Assembly: GCF_037152535.1 (NCBI RefSeq)
Contig: NZ_JBBCMA010000001.1
Span: 930,001 to 994,000, forward strand
Length of the DNA: 64,000 nucleotides
Origin: Leclercia sp. AS011
GTDB lineage: Bacteria; Pseudomonadota; Gammaproteobacteria; Enterobacterales; Enterobacteriaceae
Direction of reading: 5' to 3'
Numbering within the stretch: the stretch's first letter is position 1; the number at the start of each line of letters is the position of its first letter. A program made the position numbers and the translations under genes. This document shows, one piece after another, positions 17,736 through 27,000 of the stretch. A model generated the notes under the pieces. The model was given only the letters and a program-made list of their open reading frames with translations. It did no database searches and was not told where the DNA came from.

Positions 17736-17749
17736 TTGAGCGAAGTCAA
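17736..17749 (+). promoter_or_regulatory. FNR box of fnrS
   Basis: TTGAGCGAAGTCAA matches the FNR/CRP-type TTGAN-N4-NTCAA pattern. Its centre lies about 42 bases before the first base of FnrS, the class II activator position, so anaerobic activation by FNR is expected as in E. coli. Confidence 0.8.
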
Positions 17750-17784
17750 TAAACAGTTTAGCCATAAGGTGCACTATCTCTCCC

Positions 17785-17906
17785 GCAGGTGAATGCAACG
17801 TCAAGCGATGGGCGTTGCGCTCCATATTGTCTTACTTCCTTTTTTGAATTACTGCATAGCAAAATTGATTCGTACGACGCCGACTTAAATAAGTCGGCTT
17901 TTTTTT
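17785..17906 (+). ncRNA. fnrS: FnrS, anaerobically induced Hfq-dependent sRNA
   Basis: 122 bases, almost identical to E. coli FnrS. The 5' end begins GCAGGTGAATGCAACGTCAA, the two single-stranded target-binding stretches (the 5' end and the middle ATTGTCTTACTTCC) are intact, and the RNA ends in the terminator stem GCCGACTT/AAGTCGGC with eight T. The terminator loop here is AAAT. FnrS is made under anaerobiosis and represses mRNAs for aerobic metabolism such as sodB, maeA and gpmA. The position between zntB and dbpA is also conserved. Confidence 0.95.
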
Positions 17907-17964
17907 GCCTGCAACCCAGCAGCGACTACCCTAAAAGAGACAACCTGATGCCCAGGAGGGTAAT

Positions 17965-18144
17965 ATGGCCATGCTCTTAACACTGCTGCTGCAAACGCGG
18001 CAATCGGACCCGGTACCTACCGATCCGGTGCCCGTTCCTGAACCGATCCCACGCCCGCAGCCGATGCCGGATCCGCCACCTGATGAAGTCCCGATTAAAA
18101 TGTCGCATCAGAGGCGCAGATCTGCGAGGATACGCGCCTGCTGA
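17965..18144 (+). CDS. ynaL: YnaL-like proline-rich small protein
   Basis: 59 residues after an excellent Shine-Dalgarno (aggaggg, 17954-17960). The product is a short hydrophobic start, then a proline/aspartate-rich segment (PVPVPEPIPRPQPMPDPPP) and a basic end (QRRRSARIRAC). The proline repeat and the RRSARIRAC ending match what I remember of E. coli YnaL (57 residues), and the position between fnrS and dbpA fits. Its function is unknown. The gene symbol is given from memory of the sequence and should be treated as likely rather than certain. Confidence 0.75.
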   Translation: MAMLLTLLLQTRQSDPVPTDPVPVPEPIPRPQPMPDPPPDEVPIKMSHQRRRSARIRAC

Positions 18145-18174
18145 CTGTGAGCCTTTTTTACCGCGAGAATAACT

Positions 18175-19548
18175 GTGACTGCTTTTTCAACGCTGAACGT
18201 ACTGCCTGCCGCCCAACTCGATAACCTTAACGAGTTGGGTTATCTGACGATGACCCCTGTACAAGCTGCCGCGCTGCCAGCGATCCTGGAAGGACGTGAC
18301 GTCCGCGTGCAGGCTAAAACCGGCAGTGGCAAAACGGCGACCTTCGGCCTTGGGCTGTTACAGCATATTGACGCCACCCTTTATAAGACCCAGTCGCTGG
18401 TGCTTTGTCCGACGCGCGAGCTTGCGGATCAGGTGGCTGCTGAGCTGCGTCGTCTGGCGCGTTTTCTGCCGAACACCAAAATTTTGACCCTCTGCGGTGG
18501 CCAGCCGTTTGGTGCCCAGCGTGACTCTTTGCAGCATGCGCCGCATATCATCGTCGCCACGCCGGGCCGTCTGCTCGATCACCTGCAAAAGGGCACGGTC
18601 TCTCTCGATGCGCTGCAAACTCTGGTGCTGGACGAAGCCGATCGGATGCTGGATATGGGCTTTAGCGAGGCCATCGACGAAGTGACCCGTTTTGCCCCGC
18701 CATCGCGTCAGACCCTGCTCTTTTCTGCCACCTGGCCAGAGGCGATTGCCGCTATCAGCGGTCGCGTACAGCAAAACCCGCTTGCCATTGAAATTGATAC
18801 CGTCGACGCGCTGCCAGCGATTGAACAGCAGTTCTTCGATACCACCCAGCGTGGCAAAATCCCGCTGCTGCAGAAGCTGCTCAGCGTCCACCAGCCCGCC
18901 TCCTGCGTGGTGTTCTGTAACACGAAAAAAGATTGTCAGGCAGTGTGCGATGCCCTGACCGAGGCGGGACAGAGCGCCCTGTCGCTGCATGGCGACCTCG
19001 AGCAGCGCGATCGCGATCAGACCCTGGTGCGTTTTGCCAACGGCAGCGCCCGCGTGCTGGTCGCGACCGACGTCGCCGCCCGTGGTCTGGACATTAAATC
19101 TCTGGAGCTGGTGGTCAACTACGAGCTGGCCTGGGATCCGGAAGTACACGTTCACCGTATCGGCCGTACCGCTCGTGCCGGTAACAGCGGCCTGGCGATC
19201 AGCTTCTGTGCCCCGGAAGAGGCCCAGCGCGCCAACATTCTGGCGGAAATGCTGCAAATCAAACTCAACTGGGTGGATGCTCCGGCTAACGTCGGCATTG
19301 TGCCGCTGGCTGCCGAGATGGCAACGCTCTGTATCGACGGCGGTAAAAAAGCCAAAATGCGTCCGGGTGATGTGTTAGGGGCGCTGACGGGTGATATTGG
19401 TCTGGATGGGGCTGATATTGGCAAAATTGCGGTGCATCCGGCGCACGTGTATGTGGCGGTGCGTCAGTCTGTGGCGCAGAAAGCGTGGAAACAGCTGCAA
19501 AACGGCAAGATTAAAGGCAAAAACTGCAAGGTTCGTCTGCTGAAATAA
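18175..19548 (+). CDS. dbpA: DbpA, DEAD-box RNA helicase for 50S assembly
   Basis: 457 residues with all helicase motifs: AKTGSGKTATF (Walker A), PTRELADQV, LDEADRMLDMGF (DEAD box), FSATWPEAI (SAT) and HRIGRTARAG (motif VI). The C-terminal 80 residues form the DbpA RNA-binding domain that recognises hairpin 92 of 23S rRNA, giving it its specificity in late assembly of the large subunit. The start is a GTG at 18175, giving MTAFSTLNVLPAAQLDNL as in E. coli. It stands alone, 30 bases after the ynaL-like gene and convergent with ttcA. Confidence 0.95.
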   Translation: MTAFSTLNVLPAAQLDNLNELGYLTMTPVQAAALPAILEGRDVRVQAKTGSGKTATFGLGLLQHIDATLYKTQSLVLCPTRELADQVAAELRRLARFLPNTKILTLCGGQPFGAQRDSLQHAPHIIVATPGRLLDHLQKGTVSLDALQTLVLDEADRMLDMGFSEAIDEVTRFAPPSRQTLLFSATWPEAIAAISGRVQQNPLAIEIDTVDALPAIEQQFFDTTQRGKIPLLQKLLSVHQPASCVVFCNTKKDCQAVCDALTEAGQSALSLHGDLEQRDRDQTLVRFANGSARVLVATDVAARGLDIKSLELVVNYELAWDPEVHVHRIGRTARAGNSGLAISFCAPEEAQRANILAEMLQIKLNWVDAPANVGIVPLAAEMATLCIDGGKKAKMRPGDVLGALTGDIGLDGADIGKIAVHPAHVYVAVRQSVAQKAWKQLQNGKIKGKNCKVRLLK

Positions 19549-19559
19549 GCGGGCTGAAG

Positions 19560-19587
19560 AGCGTCTCAGCGGCATCGCCGAGACGCT
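19560..19587. terminator. terminator hairpin between dbpA and ttcA
   Basis: AGCGTCTC (19560-19567) pairs with GAGACGCT (19580-19587) between two convergent genes. The plus-strand T-run is short (TTTC), so it is a modest shared terminator. Confidence 0.65.
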
Positions 19588-19593
19588 TTCAAA

Positions 19594-20529
19594 TTACTTC
19601 ACTTCAATCACGTTCAGACGCATCTCGTCCAGCTGAGTGTCATCTTCTTCCGGCTGCCAGCCCGCAGGTTGCATCGGGATCTCTTCACGATCGAAGGCCA
19701 GATCGCCGCCATTCACCACTTCCGAACCGTGCTTAATGCCTTTGAAATCAAACAGGTTGATATCGCTCAGGTGAGAAGGCACCACGTTCTGCATCGCGCT
19801 GAACATGGTCTCGATGCGGCCCGGGTAGCGTTTGTCCCAGTCGCGCAGCATGTCGCCAATCACCTGACGCTGCAGGTTCGGCTGGGAGCCGCACAGGTTG
19901 CACGGAATGATCGGGAAGGCTTTCGCCTCGGAAAAACGCTCAATGTCCTTCTCGCGGCAGTAGGCGAGGGGACGGATCACGATATGTTTCCCGTCGTCGC
20001 TCATCAGCTTCGGCGGCATGCCTTTCATTTTGCCGCCGTAGAACATGTTCAGGAACAGCGTCTGTAAAATGTCATCGCGGTGGTGGCCGAGGGCGATCTT
20101 GGTCGCGCCCAGCTCGGTGGCCGTGCGGTACAGAATGCCACGACGCAGGCGAGAGCAAAGCGAGCAGGTGGTTTTCCCTTCCGGGATCTTCTCTTTAACG
20201 ATGCCGTAGGTGTTCTCTTCGACAATTTTGTACTCAACGCCCAGCTGCTCAAGGTATTCCGGCAGGATATGCGCCGGGAAGCCTGGCTGCTTCTGATCCA
20301 GGTTGACGGCCACTAACGAAAAGTTGACCGGCGCGCTCTGTTGAAGATTGCGCAGGATCTCGAGCAGGGTGTAGCTGTCTTTGCCGCCAGACAGGCAGAC
20401 CATGATGCGGTCGCCTTCTTCAATCATGTTGTAATCCGCAATGGCTTCACCGACGTTGCGGCGCAGACGCTTTTGCAGTTTGTTGAGGTTGTACTGGTCT
20501 TTCTTGGTAATTTCTTGATTTTGCGACAT
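19594..20529 (-). CDS. ttcA: TtcA, tRNA 2-thiocytidine synthetase
   Basis: 311 residues, E. coli length. The PP-loop [11 protein letters not shown] binds ATP, and the cysteines in [12 protein letters not shown] plus CNLCGSQ bind the [4Fe-4S] cluster needed for thiolation. The enzyme makes 2-thiocytidine at position 32 of several tRNAs, with sulphur from IscS. In K-12 this gene is the attachment site of the Rac prophage and is split by it; here it is uninterrupted and no phage genes are near. The start ATG lies at 20529, with no other good start in frame. Confidence 0.95.
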   Translation of the reverse strand: MSQNQEITKKDQYNLNKLQKRLRRNVGEAIADYNMIEEGDRIMVCLSGGKDSYTLLEILRNLQQSAPVNFSLVAVNLDQKQPGFPAHILPEYLEQLGVEYKIVEENTYGIVKEKIPEGKTTCSLCSRLRRGILYRTATELGATKIALGHHRDDILQTLFLNMFYGGKMKGMPPKLMSDDGKHIVIRPLAYCREKDIERFSEAKAFPIIPCNLCGSQPNLQRQVIGDMLRDWDKRYPGRIETMFSAMQNVVPSHLSDINLFDFKGIKHGSEVVNGGDLAFDREEIPMQPAGWQPEEDDTQLDEMRLNVIEVK

Positions 20530-20741
20530 TTAATAGTGGCTCAATTCGTTTGTGGCTACTGCCGCCCAGGCGGCCCACCGTTAAGATGGGGGGCAGCGGG
20601 TCAACATGAAAAAGTATGGCGTGTATGGTACGGATTACGGCGGTGAATGTCAGCACGTTTTACAGCAAACGCCTGCCGCCTGGCTGGTTTTCAGCAACAC
20701 CGTCTATAGTTGTAGTCCATCCATAAAAACGGGAGGTAGTC

Positions 20742-20819
20742 ATGCAGTATGTTGAAAAAGATGACCCGCGCGAGGCCCCGGAGTCGGGCGATAAAAAGCC
20801 CCAACCCGTGAAAAAATAG
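20742..20819 (+). CDS. 25-residue charged small protein
   Basis: ATG at 20742 follows a good Shine-Dalgarno (gggaggt, 20731-20737). The product is hydrophilic, with acidic and basic residues and prolines (MQYVEKDDPREAPESGDKKP then QPVKK), so it is not a membrane protein. A TATAGT -10-like box lies at 20705-20710 and a strong terminator begins 22 bases after the stop. A complete small transcription unit this compact argues that it is a real gene even though the product is tiny. The function is unknown and I do not recognise it. Confidence 0.6.
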   Translation: MQYVEKDDPREAPESGDKKPQPVKK

Positions 20820-20840
20820 CTGACCGTGCGTCATGCCCAC

Positions 20841-20867
20841 GCCACCGGCAGTCGCTGGTGGCTTTTT
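20841..20867 (+). terminator. intrinsic terminator after the 25-residue gene
   Basis: GCCACCGGC pairs with GCTGGTGGC (one G-T pair) around an AGTC loop and is followed by five T. It lies 22 bases after the TAG of the 25-residue gene. The following 190 bases to 21058 show nothing further that I can support except an A-rich leader and the Shine-Dalgarno of the next gene. Confidence 0.85.
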
Positions 20868-21058
20868 CATGGCTTTATCCCGGTCCGTTCCACCCTAACA
20901 TCGTTCCTTGCTGGCTCAGTAAGTAGTGCTGTATCAGCCTTGCGCACTCACCAAAAAGGCGCATGTGTTGTTGAAGATCAATTCTGTACGATAAAGACGA
21001 GACAGGTACTGAAGACGATGGTCAGCAAAAACAAGACTGATACGATGAGGTGCTAACG

Positions 21059-21565
21059 ATGAGTAAACAGTGGCAATTACTACTGGGTATGTTTGTTTTA
21101 ATGGCAGTGTTTTCCTCTGCCAGAGCGGACACTACGGCGATGGGGCTGACGTTAGGGAAAACCACGCTGCCGCAGTTCACCAAAGCCTATCCTTCCGCCC
21201 AGCATGAGGGGCGCAGTAAGTGGAGCGACGGCGATATTTTCTCAATCCCGAATAACGAGTTGGGATTAGAGGGCGCAAAAAATAACGCGGTTATCTTCAA
21301 TCAGTCGGGAAGGATCACCGCCATTATGCTTGAGCTGGATAAGAACCGCTTCGATGAGATTCAGAGCATGCTGGAGCATAAATATGTGGCGGTTAAAAAA
21401 CAGATCTCCTTCGCCGGTGATAAATACGCCAAATACCAGAACGAAAATGATTTAATTGAACTCGATGCCCCGTATCTGTCGCCGGTAATGAAACTCACCT
21501 ACTCGGAACAACTTTTTCAGGAAGCCTGGCTGAAAAAGAGTGCCGAGGAATTTAGCCGCCGCTGA
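21059..21565 (+). CDS. secreted protein of unknown function
   Basis: 168 residues from the ATG at 21059, which has gagg eight bases upstream (21047-21050); the GTG at 21050 is less likely. A classical signal peptide (LLLGMFVLMAVFSSARA, cleavage after ARA near residue 23) points to the periplasm. The mature part contains LTLGKTTLPQFTKAYPS, a pattern of small periplasmic proteins with a conserved L-G-x-T-x-x-x-F start, but I cannot name a family with certainty. There is no lipobox. It stands 97 bases before the GFA-family gene on the same strand. Confidence 0.75.
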   Translation: MSKQWQLLLGMFVLMAVFSSARADTTAMGLTLGKTTLPQFTKAYPSAQHEGRSKWSDGDIFSIPNNELGLEGAKNNAVIFNQSGRITAIMLELDKNRFDEIQSMLEHKYVAVKKQISFAGDKYAKYQNENDLIELDAPYLSPVMKLTYSEQLFQEAWLKKSAEEFSRR

Positions 21566-21662
21566 TGGCTGCGCAGAGGGAAAGGCTGATTTACACTTAG
21601 CCGGTACGCGGCGTGCTGACGCGCCGCCCGTTTGGGTTATCCCTTTCGAAAAGGAGCCTGTT

Positions 21663-22085
21663 ATGGCGAATAAACTCTCTGCCCAGTGTCACTGCGGTGC
21701 GGTCAGGTTTACCGTTGAACTGTCGGATGGATTTAACACCATCCGGCGCTGCAACTGCTCATTTTGCCGGATGCGCGGGGCAATTGCGGTCTCTGCGCCG
21801 TTAGCCGGGATCGACATTATTCAGGGCAAATCACTGCTGACCGAATATCGTTTTAACACGCAGGCGGCGGTGCACTATTTTTGTTCAGTCTGCGGAATTT
21901 ACACCTTCCACCAGCGACGTTCCCGTCCGGATCAATATGGCGTTAACGTCGCCTGTATTGAGGGCGTCTCGCCGTTTGATTTTCCGGAGGTGCTGGTGAT
22001 GGAGGGAAGGCATCATCCCAATGATGGTGGTGGGGGCGTGGCCGGGGTGTTGAGCTATCGTGCTACGGATACGTCAGAGAACTAA
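21663..22085 (+). CDS. GFA/CENP-V family zinc-binding protein
   Basis: 140 residues from the ATG at 21663, which has aaggag at 21650-21655; upstream in-frame codons overlap the previous gene and are unlikely to be used. The zinc ligands of the GFA fold are visible: CHCGAVRF, CNCSFC, and FCSVCGIYTFHQ, with a Tyr-Gly-Val-Asn-Val-Ala-Cys strand near the end. The family is named after glutathione-dependent formaldehyde-activating enzyme, but most members have no proven reaction, so only the fold and metal binding are claimed. Its stop overlaps the convergent small membrane-protein gene by three bases. Confidence 0.85.
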   Translation: MANKLSAQCHCGAVRFTVELSDGFNTIRRCNCSFCRMRGAIAVSAPLAGIDIIQGKSLLTEYRFNTQAAVHYFCSVCGIYTFHQRRSRPDQYGVNVACIEGVSPFDFPEVLVMEGRHHPNDGGGGVAGVLSYRATDTSEN

Positions 22086-22207
22086 TCGGTATCCAGATGC
22101 AGCAGGATATCTCCAAGATGGCCGACGATGTTGGCAACATCAAAAATAAGGGCGAACCACAGGCAGGTCAGGAGAGCCAACGCAAAAAGTGCGAAACGAT
22201 TGATCAT
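22082..22207 (-). CDS. 41-residue single-span membrane protein
   Basis: A minus-strand ATG at 22207 is preceded by a very strong Shine-Dalgarno (aggagg, 22214-22219). The product starts MINRFALFALALLTCLWFAL, one membrane helix of about 18 residues, and ends in a short tail (NIVGHLGDILLHLDTD). Positive charge lies before the helix and negative charge after it, which favours an N-in, C-out topology. The gene converges on and slightly overlaps the GFA gene. The product is the kind of small inner-membrane protein usually missed by annotation. I cannot match it to a named one. Confidence 0.65.
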   Translation of the reverse strand: MINRFALFALALLTCLWFALIFDVANIVGHLGDILLHLDTD

Positions 22208-22236
22208 TGGATTCTCCTCCTGTATGGGATGCGCAA

Positions 22237-22449
22237 TCAGGCAATTTTTCTCTCTTTAAATTTGCCTTTTACCACGCCGTCATAAAAACGCCCTTTTGAA
22301 ACCACATTCAGGAAGTCATTAAAGATACGTGCAGGGACGGGCTGATATTGCCAGGCACTATGGTCACGAAAACGCACTTCAAGCGTTTCGTTGCAGGTGT
22401 CGTAGGCAATCGAGGCGATGCGCGAAGATTTAACAGCATGATGGTTCAC
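22237..22449 (-). CDS. KTSC-domain protein
   Basis: 70 residues from a GTG at 22449 (NHHAVKSSRIASIAYD), with agagga about nine bases upstream; an upstream TTG at 22476 is in frame but less likely. The whole protein is one KTSC domain: HAVKSSRIASIAYD, then TLEVRFRDHSAWQYQPVP and KGRFYDGVVKGKF. The domain is also found at the C-terminus of some lysyl-tRNA synthetases and is thought to bind nucleic acid, but no activity is established. It lies 29 bases upstream of the small membrane-protein gene on the same strand, so the two may be co-transcribed. Confidence 0.82.
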   Translation of the reverse strand: MNHHAVKSSRIASIAYDTCNETLEVRFRDHSAWQYQPVPARIFNDFLNVVSKGRFYDGVVKGKFKERKIA

Positions 22450-22528
22450 GATAGCGAATCCTCTACAGCCGGGCAAACATAAGATTTATCTTGTATCAGA
22501 TCCTCCGGTTGGCGCAACCAAAATAAAG

Positions 22529-22556
22529 CGTTAGCCCGCGCCGAAGCGCGGGCTAA
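22529..22556 (-). terminator. terminator of ompN
   Basis: TTAGCCCGCGC and GCGCGGGCTAA form an 11-bp stem with a TTCG loop on the minus strand, starting five bases beyond the ompN stop; a TTTATTTT run follows slightly later. Confidence 0.75.
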
Positions 22557-22561
22557 TTGCA

Positions 22562-23680
22562 TCAGAACTGGTAAACCAGACCGAGCGCAATGGTGTCATC
22601 GGTGCCGATGCCATTGTCTTTGTAGAACTGGTCGTCTTCATCCAGCAGGTTGATTTTATAATCAACGTAGGTGGACATGTTTTTGTTGAAGTAGTAGGTC
22701 GCACCCACTTCAGCGTATTTAACCAGATCCTGAACGCCCTGGCCGTTCAGGTCTTTCCCTTTAGACTGCAGGTAAGAGACCACCGGACGCAGACCGGAAT
22801 CGAACTGGTACTGAGCCGTTACTTCGAAGTTCTGGGTTTTGTCAGCAACAGTATTTTCTTTATCACCGTTACCGTAAGGGGTCATATTACGGGTTTCAGA
22901 GTACATGGCCGCCAGATAGATATTGTTGGCGTCATACTTCAGGCCGGTGGTCCAGGCGTCCGCTTTGTCGCCGTGAGCCGTTGTATTTTTCACCTGATCG
23001 TTGGTACGGTCAGAAGAGGTGTAAGCCGCCGCGGCGCTGAAGCCCATGCCGAAGTCGTAAGAGGTGGAGATACCGAAGCCGTCACCGTTCTCATTACGCA
23101 CGCCACGACCATTGCTGTTGTTGGTGCCTTCGTTGCCGTTACCGGTGCCTTCGTTGTTGCCCTGATACTGCAGGGCGAAGTTCAGGCCCTGAACCATGCC
23201 GAAGAAGTCAGTGTTACGGTAGGTCGCCACGCCGTTCGCACGGCCGGTCATGAAGTTGTCTGCTTTGGTGTAGGAGTCGCCGCCGAACTCTGGCAGCATA
23301 TCGGTCCAGGCTTCCACGTCGTACAGCACGCCGTAGTTACGACCATAATCGAATGAACCGTAGTCACCGAATTTCAGACCGGCAAACGCCAGACGGGTCC
23401 AGGACTGGTTAGAAGACCCTTCGGTGTTGTTTGCCTGAATATTATATTCCCACTGGCCGTAGCCGGTCAGCGTATCGCTAATCTGGGTTTCGCCTTTAAA
23501 GCCGAGACGCATATAGGTCTGGTCGCCGTCAGCGCTGCTGTCGTCAGAGAAATAGTGCAGACCGTCAACTTTACCGTAGAGATCTAATTTGTTGCCGTCT
23601 TTATTATAAATTTCTGCGGCATGTGCAGCGCCCGCCATTAACAGAGCAGGGATCATTAAAGCCAGTACTTTTCTTTGCAT
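22562..23680 (-). CDS. ompN: OmpN porin
   Basis: 372 residues. A signal peptide ([21 protein letters not shown]) precedes the typical general-porin start [19 protein letters not shown], and the protein ends in VYQF with the C-terminal phenylalanine needed for outer-membrane assembly. Loop 3, which narrows the pore, contains PEFGGDSYT. It resembles E. coli OmpN (377 residues) more than OmpC in several loops, and its neighbours (micC, nifJ) are those of ompN in E. coli. In Klebsiella the equivalent is OmpK37. Asn/Gly-rich loop [19 protein letters not shown] at about residue 185 is longer than in E. coli. OmpN is usually silent in laboratory conditions. Confidence 0.93.
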   Translation of the reverse strand: MQRKVLALMIPALLMAGAAHAAEIYNKDGNKLDLYGKVDGLHYFSDDSSADGDQTYMRLGFKGETQISDTLTGYGQWEYNIQANNTEGSSNQSWTRLAFAGLKFGDYGSFDYGRNYGVLYDVEAWTDMLPEFGGDSYTKADNFMTGRANGVATYRNTDFFGMVQGLNFALQYQGNNEGTGNGNEGTNNSNGRGVRNENGDGFGISTSYDFGMGFSAAAAYTSSDRTNDQVKNTTAHGDKADAWTTGLKYDANNIYLAAMYSETRNMTPYGNGDKENTVADKTQNFEVTAQYQFDSGLRPVVSYLQSKGKDLNGQGVQDLVKYAEVGATYYFNKNMSTYVDYKINLLDEDDQFYKDNGIGTDDTIALGLVYQF

Positions 23681-23927
23681 TGTGACTATTCCTTATGCTG
23701 TTTTTATATTAAATATTTTTAAACTTTCCGTGGAACTTTCTACGTTGGAAAGAGGTCTCATGCTAAATCACTCTTCCTTGCGGAGATAAAGCATAATTGT
23801 TACCAATTAAGTAAAATCTAAAGGATTTACTGCCAGCGAAACAGTCATAATTTTGGTGAATGTATTAATTAAATCTATATAAAACAAAAATTACTCATTT
23901 CCTCATAAAATCAGTAGACTCAGCCTT

Positions 23928-24041
23928 GTTATATGCCTGTAGTATTTTAATCCGTATATTTAATGATCAGGTTTGAAATTCGCAACTGTTATTTATTGCT
24001 GAACAGGATTGCCCGCCAGAATATTACTGGCGGGTTTTTTT
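23928..24041 (+). ncRNA. micC: MicC-like sRNA
   Basis: Placed between divergent ends of ompN and nifJ exactly where E. coli micC lies, and in the same direction. The 5' end GTTATATGCC is the part of E. coli MicC that pairs with ompC and ompD mRNAs, and the 3' end is a Rho-independent terminator (CCCGCCAG/CTGGCGGG plus seven T, 24012-24041). Between these ends the sequence differs from E. coli. A promoter fits: TTACTC (23891-23896), 17 bases, TAGACT (23914-23919), start eight bases later. Length is about 114 bases against 109 in E. coli. The remaining 23681-23927 is an AT-rich upstream region of ompN with no gene. Confidence 0.78.
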
Positions 24042-24078
24042 ATGCCCAAAGAAAAGCCCGGACATGCCGGGCTAGACG

Positions 24079-27000
24079 CTATTCGCTGGCGGTTTTTTCC
24101 GCCTTTCCGGCTAATTGCGCCAGGAAATCGTAGCGTTTTTGCAGATCGGCCGCGGCATCTTTCCACAGCTGCTCTGCCACTTCGGGCTGCTGGGCATTGA
24201 GGCGACGGAAGCGTTGCTCCTGCATCAGCGTCTCGGCCAGCGCATCTGACGGCGGACGGGAATCCAGCGCCAGCGGCAGTTTACCCTCATCGGCACGACG
24301 CGGGTCGAAGCGGTACAGCGGCCAGAAGCCGGTCGCCGTCAACTGGCGCATCTGATCGTGGCTCAACGCCAGATCGTAGCCATGCTCCTCGCACGGGCTG
24401 TAGGCGATGATCAGCGATGGGCCAGGGTAGGCTTCCGCCTCCTGAATCGCTTTCACCGTCTGGTTCAGCTGCGCCCCCAGTGAGATCTGCGCCACATAAA
24501 CATGACCGTACATCATCATGCTCACGCCCAAATCCTTGCGCGCCTTGCGTTTGCCGTGCTCGCCAAACTTGGTTACGGCCCCCAGCGGGGTGGCTTTAGA
24601 GGCCTGGCCGCCGGTATTGGAGTAGCACTGGGTATCCAGCACCAGAATATTGACGTTCTCGGTCAGGCTAAGGACATGATCGAGGCCGCCAAAGCCGATG
24701 TCATACGCCCAGCCGTCACCGCCAATCAGCCAGATCGATTTCTCGACCAGCGCATCGGCATCGGTTAACAGCTGTTCAGCGCCTTCAACGCCCGTCAGAT
24801 GCTGACGCAACTCCGCCACCTGCTGACGGCGCACGTCCGGGGTTGCCTCGCTGTGCAGGGCGCTGTTCAGCTCTGCCGGGATCTTATCGGCAAACTGCTC
24901 CAGCAGGCGCATCACGCGGACCCGGTGCTGATCCACCGTTAAGCGGAAGCCCAGGCCAAACTCGGCGTTATCCTCGAACAGTGAGTTCGCCCAGGCCGGG
25001 CCGCGGCCGTTGGCGTCGGTGGTATACGGCGTGGACGGCAGGTTGCCGCCGTAGATCGACGAACAGCCGGTGGCGTTGGCAATCAGCATCCGGTCGCCGT
25101 AGAGCTGGGTCAGCAGCTTGATATACGGCGTTTCGCCGCAGCCGGAACAGGCACCTGAGTATTCGAACAGCGGGGTAATCAACTGCGAGGTACGGATATC
25201 AATACGCTCAAGGCTGTTGCGGTCGATCTCCGGCAGGTCGAGGAAGAAGTCGTAATTCACTTTCTCTTCTTCCACATGGTCAAGGCGCGACATCATATTG
25301 ATGGCCTTGATCTCCGGGTTCTGGCGATCTTTCGCCGGGCAGACTTCCACGCACAGGTTACAGCCGGTGCAGTCTTCCGGTGCCACCTGCAGGACATATT
25401 TCTGGCCGCGCATGTCGCGGGATTTCACATCCAGCGAGTGCAGGCTGGCCGGGGCGTTCTCCATCGCCTCAGGAGAGACAACTTTGGCGCGGATCGCCGA
25501 GTGCGGGCAGGCCGCCACGCAGTGGTTACACTGGGTGCACAGCTCCTCTTTCCAGATCGGGATGGCTTCGGCGATGTTGCGTTTTTCCCAGCGGGTGGTG
25601 CCCATCGGCCAGGTCCCGTCCGGCGGCAGGGCAGAGACGGGCAGGGCATCCCCCAGACCGGCAAGCATTGCGGCGGTCACGGTTTTGACAAAGTCCGGGG
25701 CGGCATCGGAGACCACCGGCGGACGGTTCGGGCTCTGCGCGTTCACCGGCTGCAACGGCACCTCTGCCAGCGACTCCCGGGCCAGCGCCAGGGCCTGCCA
25801 GTTACGCTCCACCAGCTCCTGACCTTTGCTGCTGTAGCTTTTGGCGATCGCCCCTTGCAGCTCAATCAGGGCGCTATCGCCCGGCAGGATCTGCGTCAGG
25901 TGGAAAAACGCCATCTGCATGACGGTATTGATACGCGCCCCCAGGCCGCATTCGCGGGCGATTTTCGCCGCGTTCACAACATAGAACTTCGCTTTTTTCT
26001 GGTTCAGCACCGCCTGCACTTCCTGCGGCAAACGTCCCCAGACCTCATCGGCGCTGTACGGGGTATTGAGCAGGAAAATCCCGCCCGGCTTCAGGCGCTC
26101 GGCCATCTGGTACTTGTCGATAAACTGCAGCTGGTGGCAGCCGACGAAATCGGCCTGAGAGACCAGATACGCCGAACGGATCGGTTGCTCGCTGACGCGC
26201 AGGTGCGAAACCGTCAGACCCCCGGCTTTCTTCGAGTCATAGACGAAATAGCCCTGGGCATACCACGGGGTGGAGTTACCGATGATCTTGATGTTGTTCT
26301 TGGTGGCCGACACGCTGCCGTCGCTGCCCAGGCCGTAGAACAGCGCTTCCAGCTTCGCGGTGGAGGGCAGGGTATTTTCCGGCAGCGACAGAGAGAGATT
26401 GGTCACGTCGTCATAGATGCCAACGGTGAAGCGCGGCTTCGGCTTCGCAGCGCTCAGCTCGTTGAAGATGGCCAGCACGCACTCGGGGCCAAACTCTTTG
26501 GACGACAGGCCATAACGTCCGCCAATCACCCGCGGCAGGGTTTCGCGCTCGCCGCCGTTAAAGGCCTCGGCCAGCGCGGTCATCACATCCAGATAGAGCG
26601 GCTCGGCCTGAGCGCCAGGCTCTTTGGTACGATCCAGCACCGCCACTGATCGGGCACTCTCCGGCAATACCGCCAGCAGGTGTTTCGCGGAGAAGGGGCG
26701 ATAGAGGCGCACTTTCAGCACGCCCACTTTCTCGCCCCGGCTCAGGAGTTCATCCACCACCTCTTCACAGGTGCCAATGGCCGAACCCATGATCACAATC
26801 ACGCGCTCTGCCTGCGGATGGCCGTAATACTCGAAGGGTTTGTACTCGCGTCCGGTGGCGGCGGCAAAATCAGCCATCGCCTGCTCAACATGGTCATACA
26901 CCGCGTTGTACCAGGGGTTGGTGGCCTCACGGGACTGGAAGTAGGTGTCCGGGTTGGCGGAGGTGCCGCGGATCACCGGATGTTCCGGGTTCAGCGCCCG

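Noticed and set aside
20826..21056. 76-codon open frame on the plus strand
   Set aside because: It overlaps the terminator of the 25-residue gene and lacks a Shine-Dalgarno; its composition looks random.
25276..26649. 457-codon open frame on the plus strand
   Set aside because: Antisense shadow of nifJ with a typical Arg/Gly/His-rich composition.
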